Source: Sycon ciliatum
Lineage: Eukaryota > Porifera > Calcarea > Leucosolenida > Sycettidae
Direction of reading: 5' to 3'
Length of the DNA: 64,000 nt
Assembly (NCBI RefSeq): GCF_964019385.1
Contig: NC_088650.1
Span: 29,730,685 to 29,794,684 of the forward strand
Part shown: in pieces, positions 1-11,507 of the stretch
Position numbering within the stretch: position 1 is the stretch's first letter
How the letters are laid out: each line of letters opens with the position of its first letter
Notes under the pieces: generated by a model
Databases searched by the model: none
Told to the model about the DNA's origin: nothing
Seen by the model: the letters and a program-made list of their open reading frames with translations, nothing else
Made by a program: the position numbers and the translations under genes

Positions 1-3000
1 GTTGTCACCAGTAGCTCTGGGAGCATGGAGTCCCTTACCAACTGCATGGCGTTCCGAACTCGGCACAATTTGGATTTCAACATCGTTGAATGCTACGATA
101 AGTGAGTATGTGTCTGCAGTACTTTGTTTTCACACGTAGGACTGAAACGATCGTGGTAATTATTTCCTCGATGGCTTAGCTGATATCGTAACGATCGGCT
201 TATCGGCTTAGCAACATATTATCACTCCACAGTGTACGCATAACACTACCATGGTTATCTAGTTCGACCGGATCAGTTGTTTGAGATTGGAATATGGGAT
301 TACGTGATTAGGAGTTGTTCACTTTTGTGGCAGCTCGTGTGAGTCTCCTGGGTATAGGGCGTCATGTACTTGGAGGGAAAGAGGAAATATCACGAGTGAT
401 CATTAGCCACCACTAGCCAACCGTGCTGTGAGGCTGATGATCATGTGTGCGTGAAACTCAGCTACAGCAATGCTGTTTCACCTTATGCTATCATTTTTCT
501 TTCAACTGCCAGGACCAACTGCCCCTGCCCGGTCGAGATTCAGGCCGGCGAGTTTCTCAGTGCGACCTGGCAAACAGGTCTGCAGGTTAGATGGATGAAT
601 CAATCCTTGGCAGTAAGATTGGCAAGTATAGAACGTGGCATTGAGTTAGAATCAGTACGCCGAGTGAGAACGCGTCTCTCCTGGATGAGGACGACGAGTC
701 ATTCTACGGTGATGCCCCCTGAGTACGTAGATAGCGAGAGTGATAGTGGCGATGACGGCCACAGCGATCCATGCGCGCCGGCGGTGGAGAAGCGTCCGCT
801 CCTCCCGTCTGGCAGCGACGAAGACAAGAGTTACAATGACTTGAGGCAGGACCAGCCGCATGTCCAGGAAGCCCCAATTGCCGCAGCGATTGTGGACTGG
901 CTGTCCATGGAATATGGCTGCCCTAGTGACAATCACTTTGCTGCGCTTGCCAAGGACCTCTTGAAACATGGTGTCATGTCGCTCCACCATTCGAAACGCC
1001 GCACTCGCCAATGTTGCAGCCTGCTCTTCGAATAACACATACTGGCTACCTCAGTGACCGCGGGATTCGCAGACACCCCAACAACTATGATGCTGCATAC
1101 ATAACAAAGTTTGACCCGCATCAGAGTGCATTATACAATAAGGAGAATTCAAGGAACTTGAAAGGCTGATGTCGATGCGAAACGCTGCCAGATGGTAGTT
1201 GACATACCATAAGACATTTTTCGAATAAAAAGTAAATTTCCAAAATTTCTCCCCTAGCTAAGGCCCATTTACTGCGATCATGGCTTATACTTGTAATAAT
1301 TACAGTAGATTCGTACGCCCAAGAACATGGCGCCCAAGAACGTCCAGGCTGGAAATCTAAGAACGCCCCAGCCTGGATTTAAGAACGAACACCAAGATTT
1401 TTAAGAACGCGACATTTTTTGGTATTGCACGTTTCTGTATCTTGTCCGAGTACACGAAAAACAAGTCCGCAACCACATAACTCTTGTCGGGTCCTCGCGA
1501 AAACATCACCCAGTGCAGCGCTACATACTACACGTGCATGTAAAGTGTACAACCGGTACATGTAGCGCAAAGTGCATTGTACATGAGCGTCACGGGTCAC
1601 GTTGAACGCGAAGATCGCGAAATAAGAACGTAGCCTGGGGCGCTGAAAAATAAGAACTTTGCTAGGCTGGCCCTCTGAAACCGCGTTCTTGGGCGTACGA
1701 GTCTACTGTATGTTTGTGACGCTTTCCTTTTGTCTTCCAGCAAGCAGGAGGTGTTCACCGGCTACCCTTCGACGTTTCTCATCGGCCAGAGCCTGTACCA
1801 TCTGATTCACCCCGAAGATGCCAAGCAACTGGAACAGAAACACAGAACACGTTAGTCACACACACACACGCACGCACACACATATAATGTGTCCTTGAAA
1901 GAAAGCACCATGCATGCGGACTTAATAGAGAAATGTCAGTAGGTGAATCGTAAATGATTCGAGGGTATTGACCCGTTGCGCTTAAAGGGGAAGTTAAGCC
2001 TGAAATCAAATTTGCACCAATTGGAGTCTTAGGGGTGCTGAGTCGCATGGTCTTGGTCCGAGGAAGCTGAGACGCTCCCTTTCACCTTTTATTCCCAATC
2101 GAACTCGCCATTTGCACCAATAATGGGTGACTGCGCCCTACTAGATGGGGATTTGTATGCAAAATCTCACTAAAAGTGCTGTCGTTCTTATAAAAGCACG
2201 GATGACCGCGATCAGCCCCTTTGTTGTAGTCTTTTGGACGCTGAGTCGACTGGTTTTGGTCCGAGAAGGCTGCGATGCCACGTTCGGCCCGTATTCACTA
2301 TTGAACATGGTTGAATAAGCGGTCACGTGCTAATGCGTACCCCTGTCACCTGGTCACTGTGCCTGCAGGCTACAACTTTCACACAAAGGTTCAACTCAAA
2401 GGTTCAAAAGGTTCAACTCGAGTGACAGGGACACGCTCAAACAGGCTTTGATTTTACACTTAAAACTTCCCCTTTAACATAAATTCATTATACGAGTCAG
2501 AACAACAGAGACCAATATATTTCTCGTGGCTCTGAGTTTCATGATACGTGGTTTGCACAGGAAAACCAAATCCTTCCATTGCACACGGTATATTGGTGAG
2601 CCACTAATACGCCACTGATGAGCCAAGTGAGTGACTGACAAAGCATCCTACCCATTGCTCGCTGCCGACGTTTCGGCGAATGAAACTTCATGCTACACGC
2701 AGTTTGATATTGCACTACAGGGGCGTCGGAAGGTATTTTAGTTTGGTACGGTCAGCCATCTGAAGTACAATTTACTCGTCGGGGAGTGGTGGCTGAGCCG
2801 ATAATTTTGGAATTTTAGATTCCAGATCAGTGTATTTTGTTGATTCATGGGGTATCTGGGGCAAAAAAAGTGGTACGGTCCATACCGTAGTGACCGTACC
2901 GTGTGCGACGCCCCTGTACTAGTACTTCCACTGGGACGCGCAACGTGCAATATAGGATGTACTGTTAGTTTATTTTCCGGAATATTCGCTGCCCTTTCAA

Positions 3001-5036
3001 CACTTGTATTTCACCCGACAAAGTCAGTGAGGCTTACACTGCGATGGTCAAACGAATGCCGATATACAGGGTGCATGTGATTGTCGGTATTGCGTGACAC
3101 AAGATCTGGGTGAGCACCATGGTCCACTTGAACTATGTGTTCTTGTACACTTTCGATATCCTGTACTTGCTGTGGGGAACAATATTGTGTATTGTGCTCA
3201 GTCTTGCACCTGATCATTATCATTTACATGTACTTGCATGTGGGGTTTTTTTAAATAATTTTTTTCATGAATTTTGGGCCGTGTTGGTGCACGGCGCGGC
3301 ATAATTGTTAAGTCTGCTCACTGTGTTGTCCTTGCAGTGGTGAACGATGGCGATGAGGACAGCATCACCATGTACCTGCGCTACATGCTGCCCAACTCCA
3401 ACAACCTGTGGGTGCAGATGGTGGCGAATCTGGCCAGATCGGGAAAGACCTCTCGCCCGATGTACATCACTGCCACCAACTTTGTCGTGGGGTGAGTTGA
3501 TATCTCCCTCCCCCTATTCCGTTAGACCTCACCATGTGCTTTGCTCTTGTACGTCAGTTTGGATCGAAACATGCTATCCCTGCAGAGAGCTGCATGGTTC
3601 CTGTAGAGAGTTTGGCACTGTAGAGAGGTAGAGAGGTGGTCACAGTACAGAGGTGGTCCCTTTAGAAAGGTGTTCCCTGTGGAGAGTTGCTCCCCGTGGA
3701 GAGAAGAGGAGGTATCAATGGAATGGTGTTCGTTGCAGAAAGTGGTGTCTGTGGAAAGGTAGTCATTGCAGAGAGGTGGTCGCCGTACAGAGGTGGTCCT
3801 TGCAGAGAGGTGGTCCCAGTACAGAGGTGGTCACTGTACAGAGGTGTGCATTTTCATGTTCATGTGTGTGTGTATATGTGTGTGAATGTCTTTGCTGTGC
3901 ACAGAAACGTCAAACAAGACCAGTGGCATAATCTGAGCACTGAGCTATCCAATCATCAGGCGTTGGCTGCAGGCACTCAAAGCAGCAGTAGCCTGGCCAG
4001 TAATGCTGATGAGAGTGAATCACCTGCCCAAGTCGGCGGCGCCACTCTCGACTTGAGCCGGGCTTTAGTTGGTTCTAGCGAGAACCTTGCACTACCAGAG
4101 TCTCATCCACGCGCTACAATATCCCACTTGAGCAGAGTCCCGTCGGAGCAGCAACTGCACGCCGTTCACACACAGCAACAGCAGCAGCGGCCATCGGAGT
4201 TCCGCAGCCTGCTGGAGTCGAATCCCGGCAACCCCGGGGACCTTGTGTACCAAAGCTACCTGAGCTCCACCAACGCCGCCACAGACTCAGAGCTTGATAG
4301 GCAATCTGATGCTAATCCCCCGGCTGCCAAACGACCCAGGAAGGAATCCAACGCTTCCTCCCTTGGCCACCTGCACACTTCGCTGAGATCCAGTCTGAAT
4401 GTCAATTCGGGAGATCTTGTATCACCCGACTCGGTTTTCTCCCCGGAGGTCTTCTCCGAGCTCTCGTCACAAGCGCAGGCGTCGTTGTTGGCACTTGCAC
4501 GTCCTGCTAGCATGACTGTGCAATCACCCATGCTGCCCTCTCCAGTCGGTGCTGCAAGACCAGTATTGGTAGCGCAATCCCCGCGGGAATCCAACGTAAC
4601 TGGCCTGTCATTCGCACAAGCCATGCCAAGACCACCTGCAGCAGCAGCAGAAGCAGCGGCCGCAGCTTTCAACGCTGCCTTGGCACGTCAGCTACAGACT
4701 CCCGCTGCCGCCGCGACCATCTCCACCATGGCCACTTGCATTTCTGCACCGTCTGCCGCCGCTACTGCTGGCACTGTGGGATCAGCCGGAGCAGGGCTTC
4801 TTAGCAGCCCGCATTTCAGCAGAAGCATGCTAGTCCCAGCACCAGCCATGTCAACTCACTTGATCCCATCACCTATAGCTGTAGCCGGCCTGACCACAGA
4901 TGCTATTCTGGCCTCTGGCATTCCGACATCTGCTACATCCGGCTCATCGCTTCCTGGTGCTGCGGAATCTGGCACCTTTACCCATCTGCTGAGCAGCCTG
5001 GAAAGGCCACACGAGGATTGGCAATCCGACATGTAA
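1..5036 (+). CDS. bHLH-PAS transcription factor, C-terminal part (PAS-B and activation tail)
   Basis: Four exons, 1-101 (entering from outside the window), 1741-1850, 3338-3491 and 3905-5036, join in phase through GT-AG introns. The first three and the start of the fourth encode a PAS-B domain. It opens with FRTRHNLDFNIVECYDN, continues through GYPSTFLIGQSLYHLIHPED and ends with a strand containing LWVQMVANL and YITATNFVVG. The FxTRHxLDF opening and HPED helix are typical of class I bHLH-PAS proteins (AHR, SIM and HIF-alpha relatives); the subfamily is not resolved. These proteins bind DNA as heterodimers with ARNT. The last exon is a roughly 375-residue low-complexity tail rich in Ser, Ala and Gln, typical of a transactivation region, with a basic PAAKRPRK stretch that could be a nuclear signal. 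The bHLH and PAS-A parts lie upstream of the window. Intron 1 holds a TA-flanked MITE, intron 2 a TTAA-flanked MITE and intron 3 a minisatellite. Confidence 0.85.
445..1035 (+). CDS. Unrecognised open frame inside intron 1 of the bHLH-PAS gene
   Basis: A 196-codon open frame lies wholly in the first intron. Its second half is acidic and Ser/Asp-rich (DSESDSGDDGHSD) and then becomes more globular. I recognise no domain. Phase continuity of the PAS exons on both sides argues against it being a constitutive exon of the host gene. It may be an alternative exon, a retained gene fragment or chance. Confidence 0.15.
   Translation: MCVKLSYSNAVSPYAIIFLSTARTNCPCPVEIQAGEFLSATWQTGLQVRWMNQSLAVRLASIERGIELESVRRVRTRLSWMRTTSHSTVMPPEYVDSESDSGDDGHSDPCAPAVEKRPLLPSGSDEDKSYNDLRQDQPHVQEAPIAAAIVDWLSMEYGCPSDNHFAALAKDLLKHGVMSLHHSKRRTRQCCSLLFE
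1303..1708. mobile_element. MITE with TA duplication and CAGTAGA termini (Tc1/mariner/pogo type)
   Basis: The element is 406 bp, begins CAGTAGATTCGTACGCCCAA and ends with the near-perfect inverse of this (one mismatch), between TA dinucleotides. The interior repeats the word AAGAACG and its complement, and there is no transposase frame. A sister with different outer bases but the same AAGAACG-rich design lies at 35199-35585. The TA target and CAGT ends suggest mobilisation by a Tc1/mariner/pogo transposase. It sits in intron 1 of the bHLH-PAS gene. Confidence 0.8.
1986..2473. mobile_element. MITE flanked by TTAA (piggyBac-type)
   Basis: The 488-bp element starts AGGGGAAGTTAAG and ends AACTTCCCCT, with a TTAA copy immediately outside each end (1982-1985 and 2474-2477). 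The TTAA duplication is the hallmark of piggyBac-family insertion. The interior has two diverged copies of a segment containing GCTGAGTCG and TTGGTCCGAG about 200 bp apart. No coding capacity is seen. It lies in intron 2 of the bHLH-PAS gene. Confidence 0.75.
2664..2696 (-). ncRNA. Possible degenerate hammerhead remnant
   Basis: On the minus strand a GAAACGTC segment (3' core plus palindromic ACGT stem III and a C at the cleavage position) follows a GC-containing arm, but the 5' CTGANGA core is reduced to an ATGAAG-like word. It would not be expected to cleave. It may mark the end of a retrozyme- or Penelope-derived repeat. Confidence 0.2.
3598..3847 (+). repeat. Degenerate minisatellite (TACAGAGGTGGTC-like units)
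   Basis: Between exons 3 and 4 of the bHLH-PAS gene, 12-18 bp units of the type GTACAGAGGTGGTC and TGCAGAGAGGTGGTC are repeated about a dozen times with substitutions. Long open frames across it are by-products of the repeat. The unit resembles the terminal words of the pogo-like MITEs elsewhere in the window. Confidence 0.75.
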
Positions 5037-6149
5037 CGACGCCACTATTGTTCTTGGTCTGCCTGGCTGATTGCAGTCATAGACGTCAGCAGCACAGCTC
5101 GTGTAGCACCTGCACACCCATTGTTGTGTTGTTGTCTTGTCTTGTCTCCCCTTCTTCCGTAGGTAACAACAAAACACGTAGTCCGTCAGAATGAAGAATA
5201 CCTGAAACTTGCCAGTCTCGTTGCTACTCAGTCTTGTTATATAACGTTCGCATTCCGAGCAACGATGCAGTGTGCTTGTCGTAGACTTCCCCTTGCAGTT
5301 CTTCTGTTTCGAACTGTTTACTGTCTGCTTTGCACAAACTCGTCGTGGTCGGCTGAGCTACCTAACTAACTGTACATCATGTGGTACACTGGTTCACTGT
5401 ATGGTCATGATACTTCCTGTCTCTTCGTTGATACCCATCCCCAGTCACAGTCTGGTTGATGGTAAGTCACATATATAACTGACTTTGATTCTTCACTGAT
5501 ACGCCATGGCCTGATGACCCAATATAGAGGTTGGCTTTTTTTCTCTTTGAGTTTGAGTGTAATTGCAGCGTGTTGTAGATGTGATTATTATGAGTGTTCC
5601 TGAATACAGTGTACAATCATCATAAGGAGATGCAGTTTTGACTTTGTTTTGAGTGATGCAATATGCTCTTTGGTTTCTTTCGATACGTGCTGATCTGTTG
5701 GGCAATGTTTTTCATGCTGTGCTGAGTTTGTTGTTTGAAGATATTGGTCGCTTGCATTTGCATGCATTCTGATGCACATTCTCGCTTTGATCTGCGATAT
5801 ACAAGCACAAACATGTTATAAAAGTGTCATGCAAGTGATAGTAGTGGTTGGGCTCTCGTCGATTCAAATTCGTTATTTGTCGTGCTAATGCGAGTTGAAT
5901 AATGCAAATATAGAAAACATTTCACACCTCTGGACGGTATTTGCGCAGACGCTGGAATGCATTCAATCGCTATTGGCTCAAATGCACGGTTTGGCTAGAA
6001 CTCATGCTATTTTCCTCGTGCATGTGGCTATTGTTCTTAGCTAAACAATATAGCCACATCCGCGGGCGAATAACGTTGAACTGGCTCACGAGTTCAGCCC
6101 CAGTTTTCAACTTCTTGCAATCCATTGATGATAGCATGATGAACATCAT
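5037..6149. other. 3' flank of the bHLH-PAS gene, no further gene seen
   Basis: This stretch follows the stop codon and probably contains the 3' UTR. It is AT-rich with only short shadow frames. A short palindrome around 6019-6060 (GTGGCTATTGTT against AACAATATAGCCAC) is the only local structure noticed. Confidence 0.5.
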
Positions 6150-6151
6150 TA

Positions 6152-7041
6152 CAGTCGTCCCTCTCTAATCCGGCACCTTTTGCAGCGGCATTTTCTGCTG
6201 GATAAACAAGGGTGCTGGATTATCCTGTCCCTCCAGGAAATCGCGATTCCACGGATGCAACAAATTTCGCGATTTTGGTCCAAACCCGCGATTTTCCGCG
6301 TTTTTTGTTGTTTTCTGCACTATATCTCTCGTTTTTATGCACTTTTCACGCAGTTCTTTCCATGATTCTATTATTATTATTATTATTAAATTTTTGATAG
6401 GATTCTGTAGGTTATTTGCACAGTACGACTCCCGAGTAGATATACATGTACGATGCAACAAATTTCGTGATTTGGTCCAAATCCTCAATTTTCTGCAAAT
6501 AATTCCGCGAATTCCTGGCAAGTTCTGCATCATTCCGCACTTTTCGTCGAATTTTTGTTACTTTCTGCCGCAATTTCTTGCGCAAGTTTTCGAGAGTTTT
6601 TTCCGCAAATTCCCGCAGGGACAGATTATCAAATCCTGTCCTCCAACCCGGCCCACCTACTAACATACATGTTTGTGTCGTACGACAAAACGCAGGGATT
6701 TTCCGTGTCAATCCAAGTACTTTGTGGAGTGCATGTCTATCTATGCAGTGCATAGGATATTCCCATGCAAGTGTATGTTACGTGTGTAGAATGCTCCCTG
6801 ATAAGTAGTTCATGCACTGACCCAACTGTGCTCCGGTACGGTATGTGGTGTACAACTGCTGGATTAGAAAACCGAAGTATGTGCAGTTGAGCGATTTGTT
6901 GCAGAAAATCGCTGCTAGGGGCGGAATTCAAGTGCCGGATTAAAGCGTACAAAATGAACTGAAAAAATCCGTTTTGCCAAAAAGTGAGCTGGTTTGGAAG
7001 GGTGCTGGATAAACAAGTGCCGGATTACAGAGGGACGACTG
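6152..7041. mobile_element. Non-autonomous pogo/Tigger-like element, 890 bp
   Basis: The left end CAGTCGTCCCTCTCTAATCC and the right end, its inverse with few changes, lie between TA dinucleotides at 6150-6151 and 7042-7043. Subterminal words of the type GTGCTGGAT and CCGGATTA recur at both ends. CAGT ends with a TCCCTCT motif are typical of pogo/Tigger elements. A word containing ATGCAACAAATTTCG occurs twice inside. An ATT repeat with a LINE-like tail (about 6369-6430) looks like a nested insertion. No transposase frame survives. Confidence 0.75.
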
Positions 7042-7043
7042 TA

Positions 7044-8204
7044 TATTGGTCCTCCCCAGTTGTTTAGAAAATAGTTTCATAGAGAAAAGTAGGGTATTAT
7101 AAATGTAGGCTTGCATGTACATGTACAATGTCATGTAGCTCTCTAGCTCTATAGCTCAACTCAGCAAGACTTCGATGCTTTAGTTTTAGCAGATTCAAAA
7201 AATATATTCTTTGGAAAACATTGAATTGGGGTGAATAAGTGACGTCCTGCTAGACTAGTGTGGACAGTAGTACCGGTAGGTGTACTGTATTATGAATTGC
7301 AAGAGTCCACGCGGCAGTAGCAAATCATCACACATCCCTCCTCTAGTCAAATGCTTTGTCAGTGTTCACTTGACTTCACTGTGATAGGTGCAACAAGTCA
7401 CTCTGCGCTCCCCTGATCAGACCTGTCGACGAAGCACTGTTCAACGTCGCGACATCATGTTGTTGCTATCCACCATGTCTGCTCACGCCAATGATCCCGC
7501 TGTGCCACGACATAGGACAATGGTAAGTCCAGTGTTTGTGGGCGGGTGCAGGGAGACTAGGTGCTTTCCAGGCGTGGACGTGTGCCGGGAAAGTATAGAT
7601 AAACATCTGAACACTATAAGCCGAGAAGCATGTTTCGCTAAGCGTAGAATCATCAGCTTCTCAAGTTCTGTGCCACTGAGACATGGCCAATTCCTGGCAA
7701 CCATGTCTATGATCTGAGGGGAGACAGCAAACGAACAGAGAACAGCATAGGAATAGTGATTAAGGGCTATGATCTGTAACCCCCTCCCCCACCTTTTCTC
7801 TCTCTCTCTCTCCCTCTCCCTTTCTTTCTCCCCTCTATAATTATACTCTGACAAGACCAGACCAATGGTGTACTAGTAAACTGGATGCTAGGGGGACATG
7901 AGCAAGGGTGTGTGGGGACACTCACCACAGTCACAAAACATTCCGATGCCACACTCAGTGTGAATGCAGCAGTACATGAGGTTGGAGAGCATGGATGTTT
8001 GTTGCTAGCGTGGCCAAGGGCATCCGGAGTAGAGAGGGTGTTCCGCACTTCTTTCCACACCATTCTCCCTATGCAGAGGCCAGCCTGTCACAAACGATCC
8101 TACCTGCGCCACTCAGATGATTACTGATGGCAGCGTGTGTGTCATAGGTATGCCCTGGACGGGTGGTTGTCATTTAATGTACCTTTGTATAGCTGTATAA
8201 GAAA
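7044..8204. other. Intergenic DNA, nothing recognised
   Basis: Only short overlapping frames and a CT-rich tract around 7795-7830 are seen. Weak open frames at 7388-7717 and 7885-8127 carry no domain I recognise. Confidence 0.4.
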
Positions 8205-8209
8205 GTATT

Positions 8210-8438
8210 CTTTCTAGACCAAAGAGTGGTATATTTGATTAATAAAGATAGAAATATGCACGATACTTCTCGTCTGGAGAAGTATCGTAAATATTTCTAT
8301 CTTTATTTATCACAAAGGCACACAATGAAAACCTTGGCAAATTAATTCCGTTGTGACTCAGAGTTTCATGGCTGAACCAATCATCAGACAACTGTGTATC
8401 TTTATTTATCAAATATACCACTCTTTGGTCTAGAAAGC
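8210..8438. repeat. Foldback repeat enclosing a hammerhead motif
   Basis: An arm at 8210-8250 (ending in TTGATTAATAAAGATA) is the near-exact inverse of 8397-8438 (starting TATCTTTATTTATCAA). Inside is a second small palindrome (GATACTTCTCGTCTGGAGAAGTATC, 8260-8288 region) and the minus-strand hammerhead at 8350-8392. No coding content. The arrangement matches other hairpin repeats in this window that hold hammerhead cores. Confidence 0.75.
8350..8392 (-). ncRNA. Hammerhead ribozyme candidate
   Basis: Read on the minus strand: stem I GTTGT pairs with ACAAC, then core CTGATGA, a stem II with TGG/CCA and a short loop (first pair is a T-T mismatch), core GAAA, a tiny stem III ACTC/GAGT and a GTC cleavage triplet. 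All invariant core bases are present. The very short stem III suggests that cleavage, if any, works best as a dimer. Confidence 0.65.
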
Positions 8439-8504
8439 ATACTTTTTTGATATTACAATGAGAGTGGATAATCAACGGCTTGTCCACCAACTCTTCTGAC
8501 TTTA

Positions 8505-9255
8505 TTTATTTTATTATTTATTTATTTCTGCACCTCGTGGCATGTCAAGACAGCCAATTGAATTGAGGAGAGGGTGAGACCAACCACGGAAGAAGAGAAA
8601 AAAAAAGAAAATTAAGAGCACGTACACAAAGTGGGAAGGGATTAGCAACTTACAAAGCAATGGGATGCTCAGCGAGCTATGCAGCGGAAGTGGTGACTGT
8701 GACTTTGTTTACTGGGAGATACTGAAGTGCTGTCTGACGAGGGTACGGAATTTGGGCATATCTGGAGCTTGTCTAACACTGGGAGGCAGTTGGAGCCACG
8801 TGGAGTAGGAGGAAAAGAAAGGGGAATTTACGAATAGGGTAGACCTAGCTAGGGGGAGACGAACGCAGCTTCGGGTGGTGCCACCTGAATTGAACCAATT
8901 AAGGGACTGTAAATGAGCAGGGTGCTGGTCAAGGAAAATTGAATGCGCCAGGGTGCACTTGGAAGCATCAAGGTAATGTTGCAGAGTGGTAGTGGATGCA
9001 GCAGCATACAAGTCTAGATTTGAGGTATAACGATCAGTACGGAATATGATTCGCAGTATACGGCGATGGAGAACTTCTAATTTACCTATGTGGGTTTTGT
9101 TAATGGTGGACCAGGCAGGGAAGCCGTACGTGAAGAGGGGAAGAATGTATGATTTATAAAAATTAATCCGGCAATTTTTGGGCAAATGGGACAAGTGACT
9201 TTGGTGTTTGTATAGCTGTGCTGAGCTGCAATGTGAGTGCTGGGATGAATTATAT
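8505..9255 (-). mobile_element. 5'-truncated LINE, C-terminal end of the ORF and 3' tail
   Basis: The minus strand encodes the end of a non-LTR retrotransposon polymerase protein (8709-9194). It includes YKSYILPLFTYGFPAWS, LEVLHRRILRIIFR and LPLARSTLF, followed by a terminal helix. The same arrangement (LEVTHRKLLRLIFR, FPLARSSIL) occurs at the end of the LINE at 30.8-32.8 kb, so the two belong to one family or close relatives. The 3' end is an A-rich AAATA-type tail at 8505-8530. The catalytic domain is missing, as expected for 5' truncation. Confidence 0.8.
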
Positions 9256-9351
9256 TTTTGGTTTGCTGGTATGCCGCTGGCACTATAAAGCTAGATAATT
9301 ATTAATTGACCGGTGGGAGAAGTACAAAGCCTGTGATCTACTGGCAAAACA

Positions 9352-9352
<1 letters not shown>

Positions 9353-9441
<89 letters not shown>

Positions 9442-9536
9442 TATAGACACACATGGACCGTGCAACTCACACGGATACACACACACACACACATACACTC
9501 ATGTGTACACATTCATACACACAAACACACACACAC
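9353..9536. repeat. CA microsatellite, interrupted
   Basis: Long (CA)n runs broken by TA, GT and AA steps. The Cys/Val and His/Thr frames across it are artefacts of the repeat. Confidence 0.95.
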
Positions 9537-9836
9537 ACTGTACTGTACTGTACTTGTTGCTCACTACCAAATACTGGTCACGTGAGTCCCCCCGGGAGAG
9601 GGGAGAGAGACTCAAAAGGAATCTTGGAAAGATGACTCAATTGGTTATTGAACCGCCCAACGGCCGACACCCCCTGAAATCCCCAAAACTCTGGGTGGAC
9701 TTGAAAATGATCCCACTTATGGGCTCTCCACACCTCAGTAAGTGGGTGAGGACAAGGTGCAGAAAAAGGATTTACGGCATCAGGTATCCGCCCCGGGATC
9801 CAACTGCGGTTACCCCTGCCCCCAGTGAAGGTAATA

Positions 9837-10114
9837 GAGAGGTTCTGCATAACGAAAATTCGAACGAAGTTTCGCGACAGGCCTTGCGAAAATGTGTACG
9901 AATTTTTGCACGAACTTTGTGTTCTGCACATTTTCGTAGTTTGTATGCGCCAAATGCACGTACGCCATGACCCAATCTCACGAAACTTCCTACGAAAGTT
10001 CATTTCACGTTCCCTGCAAGTTTCGCGTCCAAAGTTGCGAAAGTTCGTGCGAAGTTTCTCACTTCGTGACGTAGAGCGAAAGTTCGTACACATTTTCGTT
10101 TTGCAGAACCTCTC
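9837..10114. mobile_element. MITE with TA flanks and GAGAGGTTCTGC termini
   Basis: The 278-bp element begins GAGAGGTTCTGCATAACGAA and ends with TTCGTTTTGCAGAACCTCTC, the inverse with one change. TA lies on both sides (9835-9836 and 10115-10116). The interior is built from words such as CGAAAGTT, TTCGCGA and GTACGAA in both orientations, so the whole element is highly foldable. No coding potential. Confidence 0.75.
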
Positions 10115-10377
10115 TAATATTTGCTACTAGTGCGAGTGGCTAAATCAGAGTGGATCTGATAAAAGCTTCACTAGCACCATTGATTACACAAGAGTTAATC
10201 TAGCCAGAAGCAGTCCATGTTTAACAGGTATGTATACTTCAAATAGAAAGTATACGAACCCTGGAACCAACAAAGGTGGCAGGTACAACATTACACCTTC
10301 AAGCAGCCGAGCCTGTCGGCAACAGACCCAACACAATCAGGCATAAGTGTACCTACCAACCGAACTAGCTGGCACAC

Positions 10378-10378
10378 G

Positions 10379-10454
<76 letters not shown>

Positions 10455-10505
10455 CACACATACACACGCACACACACAAAATGACACACATACACACGCA
10501 CACAT
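10378..10505. repeat. CA microsatellite with AAATGACACA interruptions
   Basis: (CA)n with two copies of an AAAATGACACACATACACACG segment just downstream of the last death-domain exon. Confidence 0.9.
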
Positions 10506-10527
10506 GCAACAATTCCAATACAACGCT

Positions 10528-11440
10528 TCATTGGCAAGGAGCTTCGTTTCCGTGCACATACCCCAGCATCAGATAGCGTTGGCAGAGTCGGGATTTCTTC
10601 ACGGACACCTTGCGCATGGCGTCCAGGAAAGCATGTCCGTCGGCGTTCTCGGCTTTCCGCGTCCACAGCATCATCACGGCTCTGAAGAAAGAGCAGCGGT
10701 AGGACGTGGCCTCGTTGCGTGCCGCAGTCTCGCCAGACGGATATCCCACCGTTTCCAGGATGATGTTGGCCAGTCTGCGCTGCTCGCCCAGCTCCAGCAT
10801 ACCTTCCAGCTGCTCGTAGACCTCATCCAGTCTGTGTGCAGGCGCAAGCGAGAAGTTGATATCACTGCAGTATGTACATGTTGATCACATGAAAACAGTC
10901 CAATTGGCAACAGAAAGTGACGGAAGGAGAAATTTTATGCGGCTTGGTCCTCTTCTGGAACTTAAATTTCATCATAGAAGCACTGACATGGAGATTAGGC
11001 TGATAAACCAGGGGAAAGAGATATACGTGTAACTCGCTCACTGACTTGCCAGTTTGAGCACTCTGGCAAGGTACGTTCAGGCCTGGTTTAAATCTGGCTT
11101 TGGAAATTTTATTTTCATTTCTAAAGCTTTCTCGTTACTCCGAGTTTCATGTTCAAAAACACTCATCAGCCGTTTTTTGAAACACGAAACTCGGAGTAAC
11201 GAGAAAGCTTTTTGGTCTCTGTTGTTCTGCCTTGTGTAGTACGCTCTGCCCTTGTTAGAGTATTGAGCACTATTTGCAGCAAGGACTTCAGACACTTTGT
11301 TTTTCATTTCTATCATTTCTACCAGGCTCATTTTGTCTTTGCTGCGCTGATGAGTCCACAAAGGACGAAACAGTTCTGTCCGCAGATTGAGCATGTGACT
11401 AATTATACATAGACAGGCAGACAGACAGACAGACAGAGAT

Positions 11441-11507
<67 letters not shown>

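Noticed and set aside
431-480. CTGATGA followed by GAAAC, hammerhead-like
   Set aside because: Stem II does not pair and stem I would need a four-base gap before the core, so it is probably chance.
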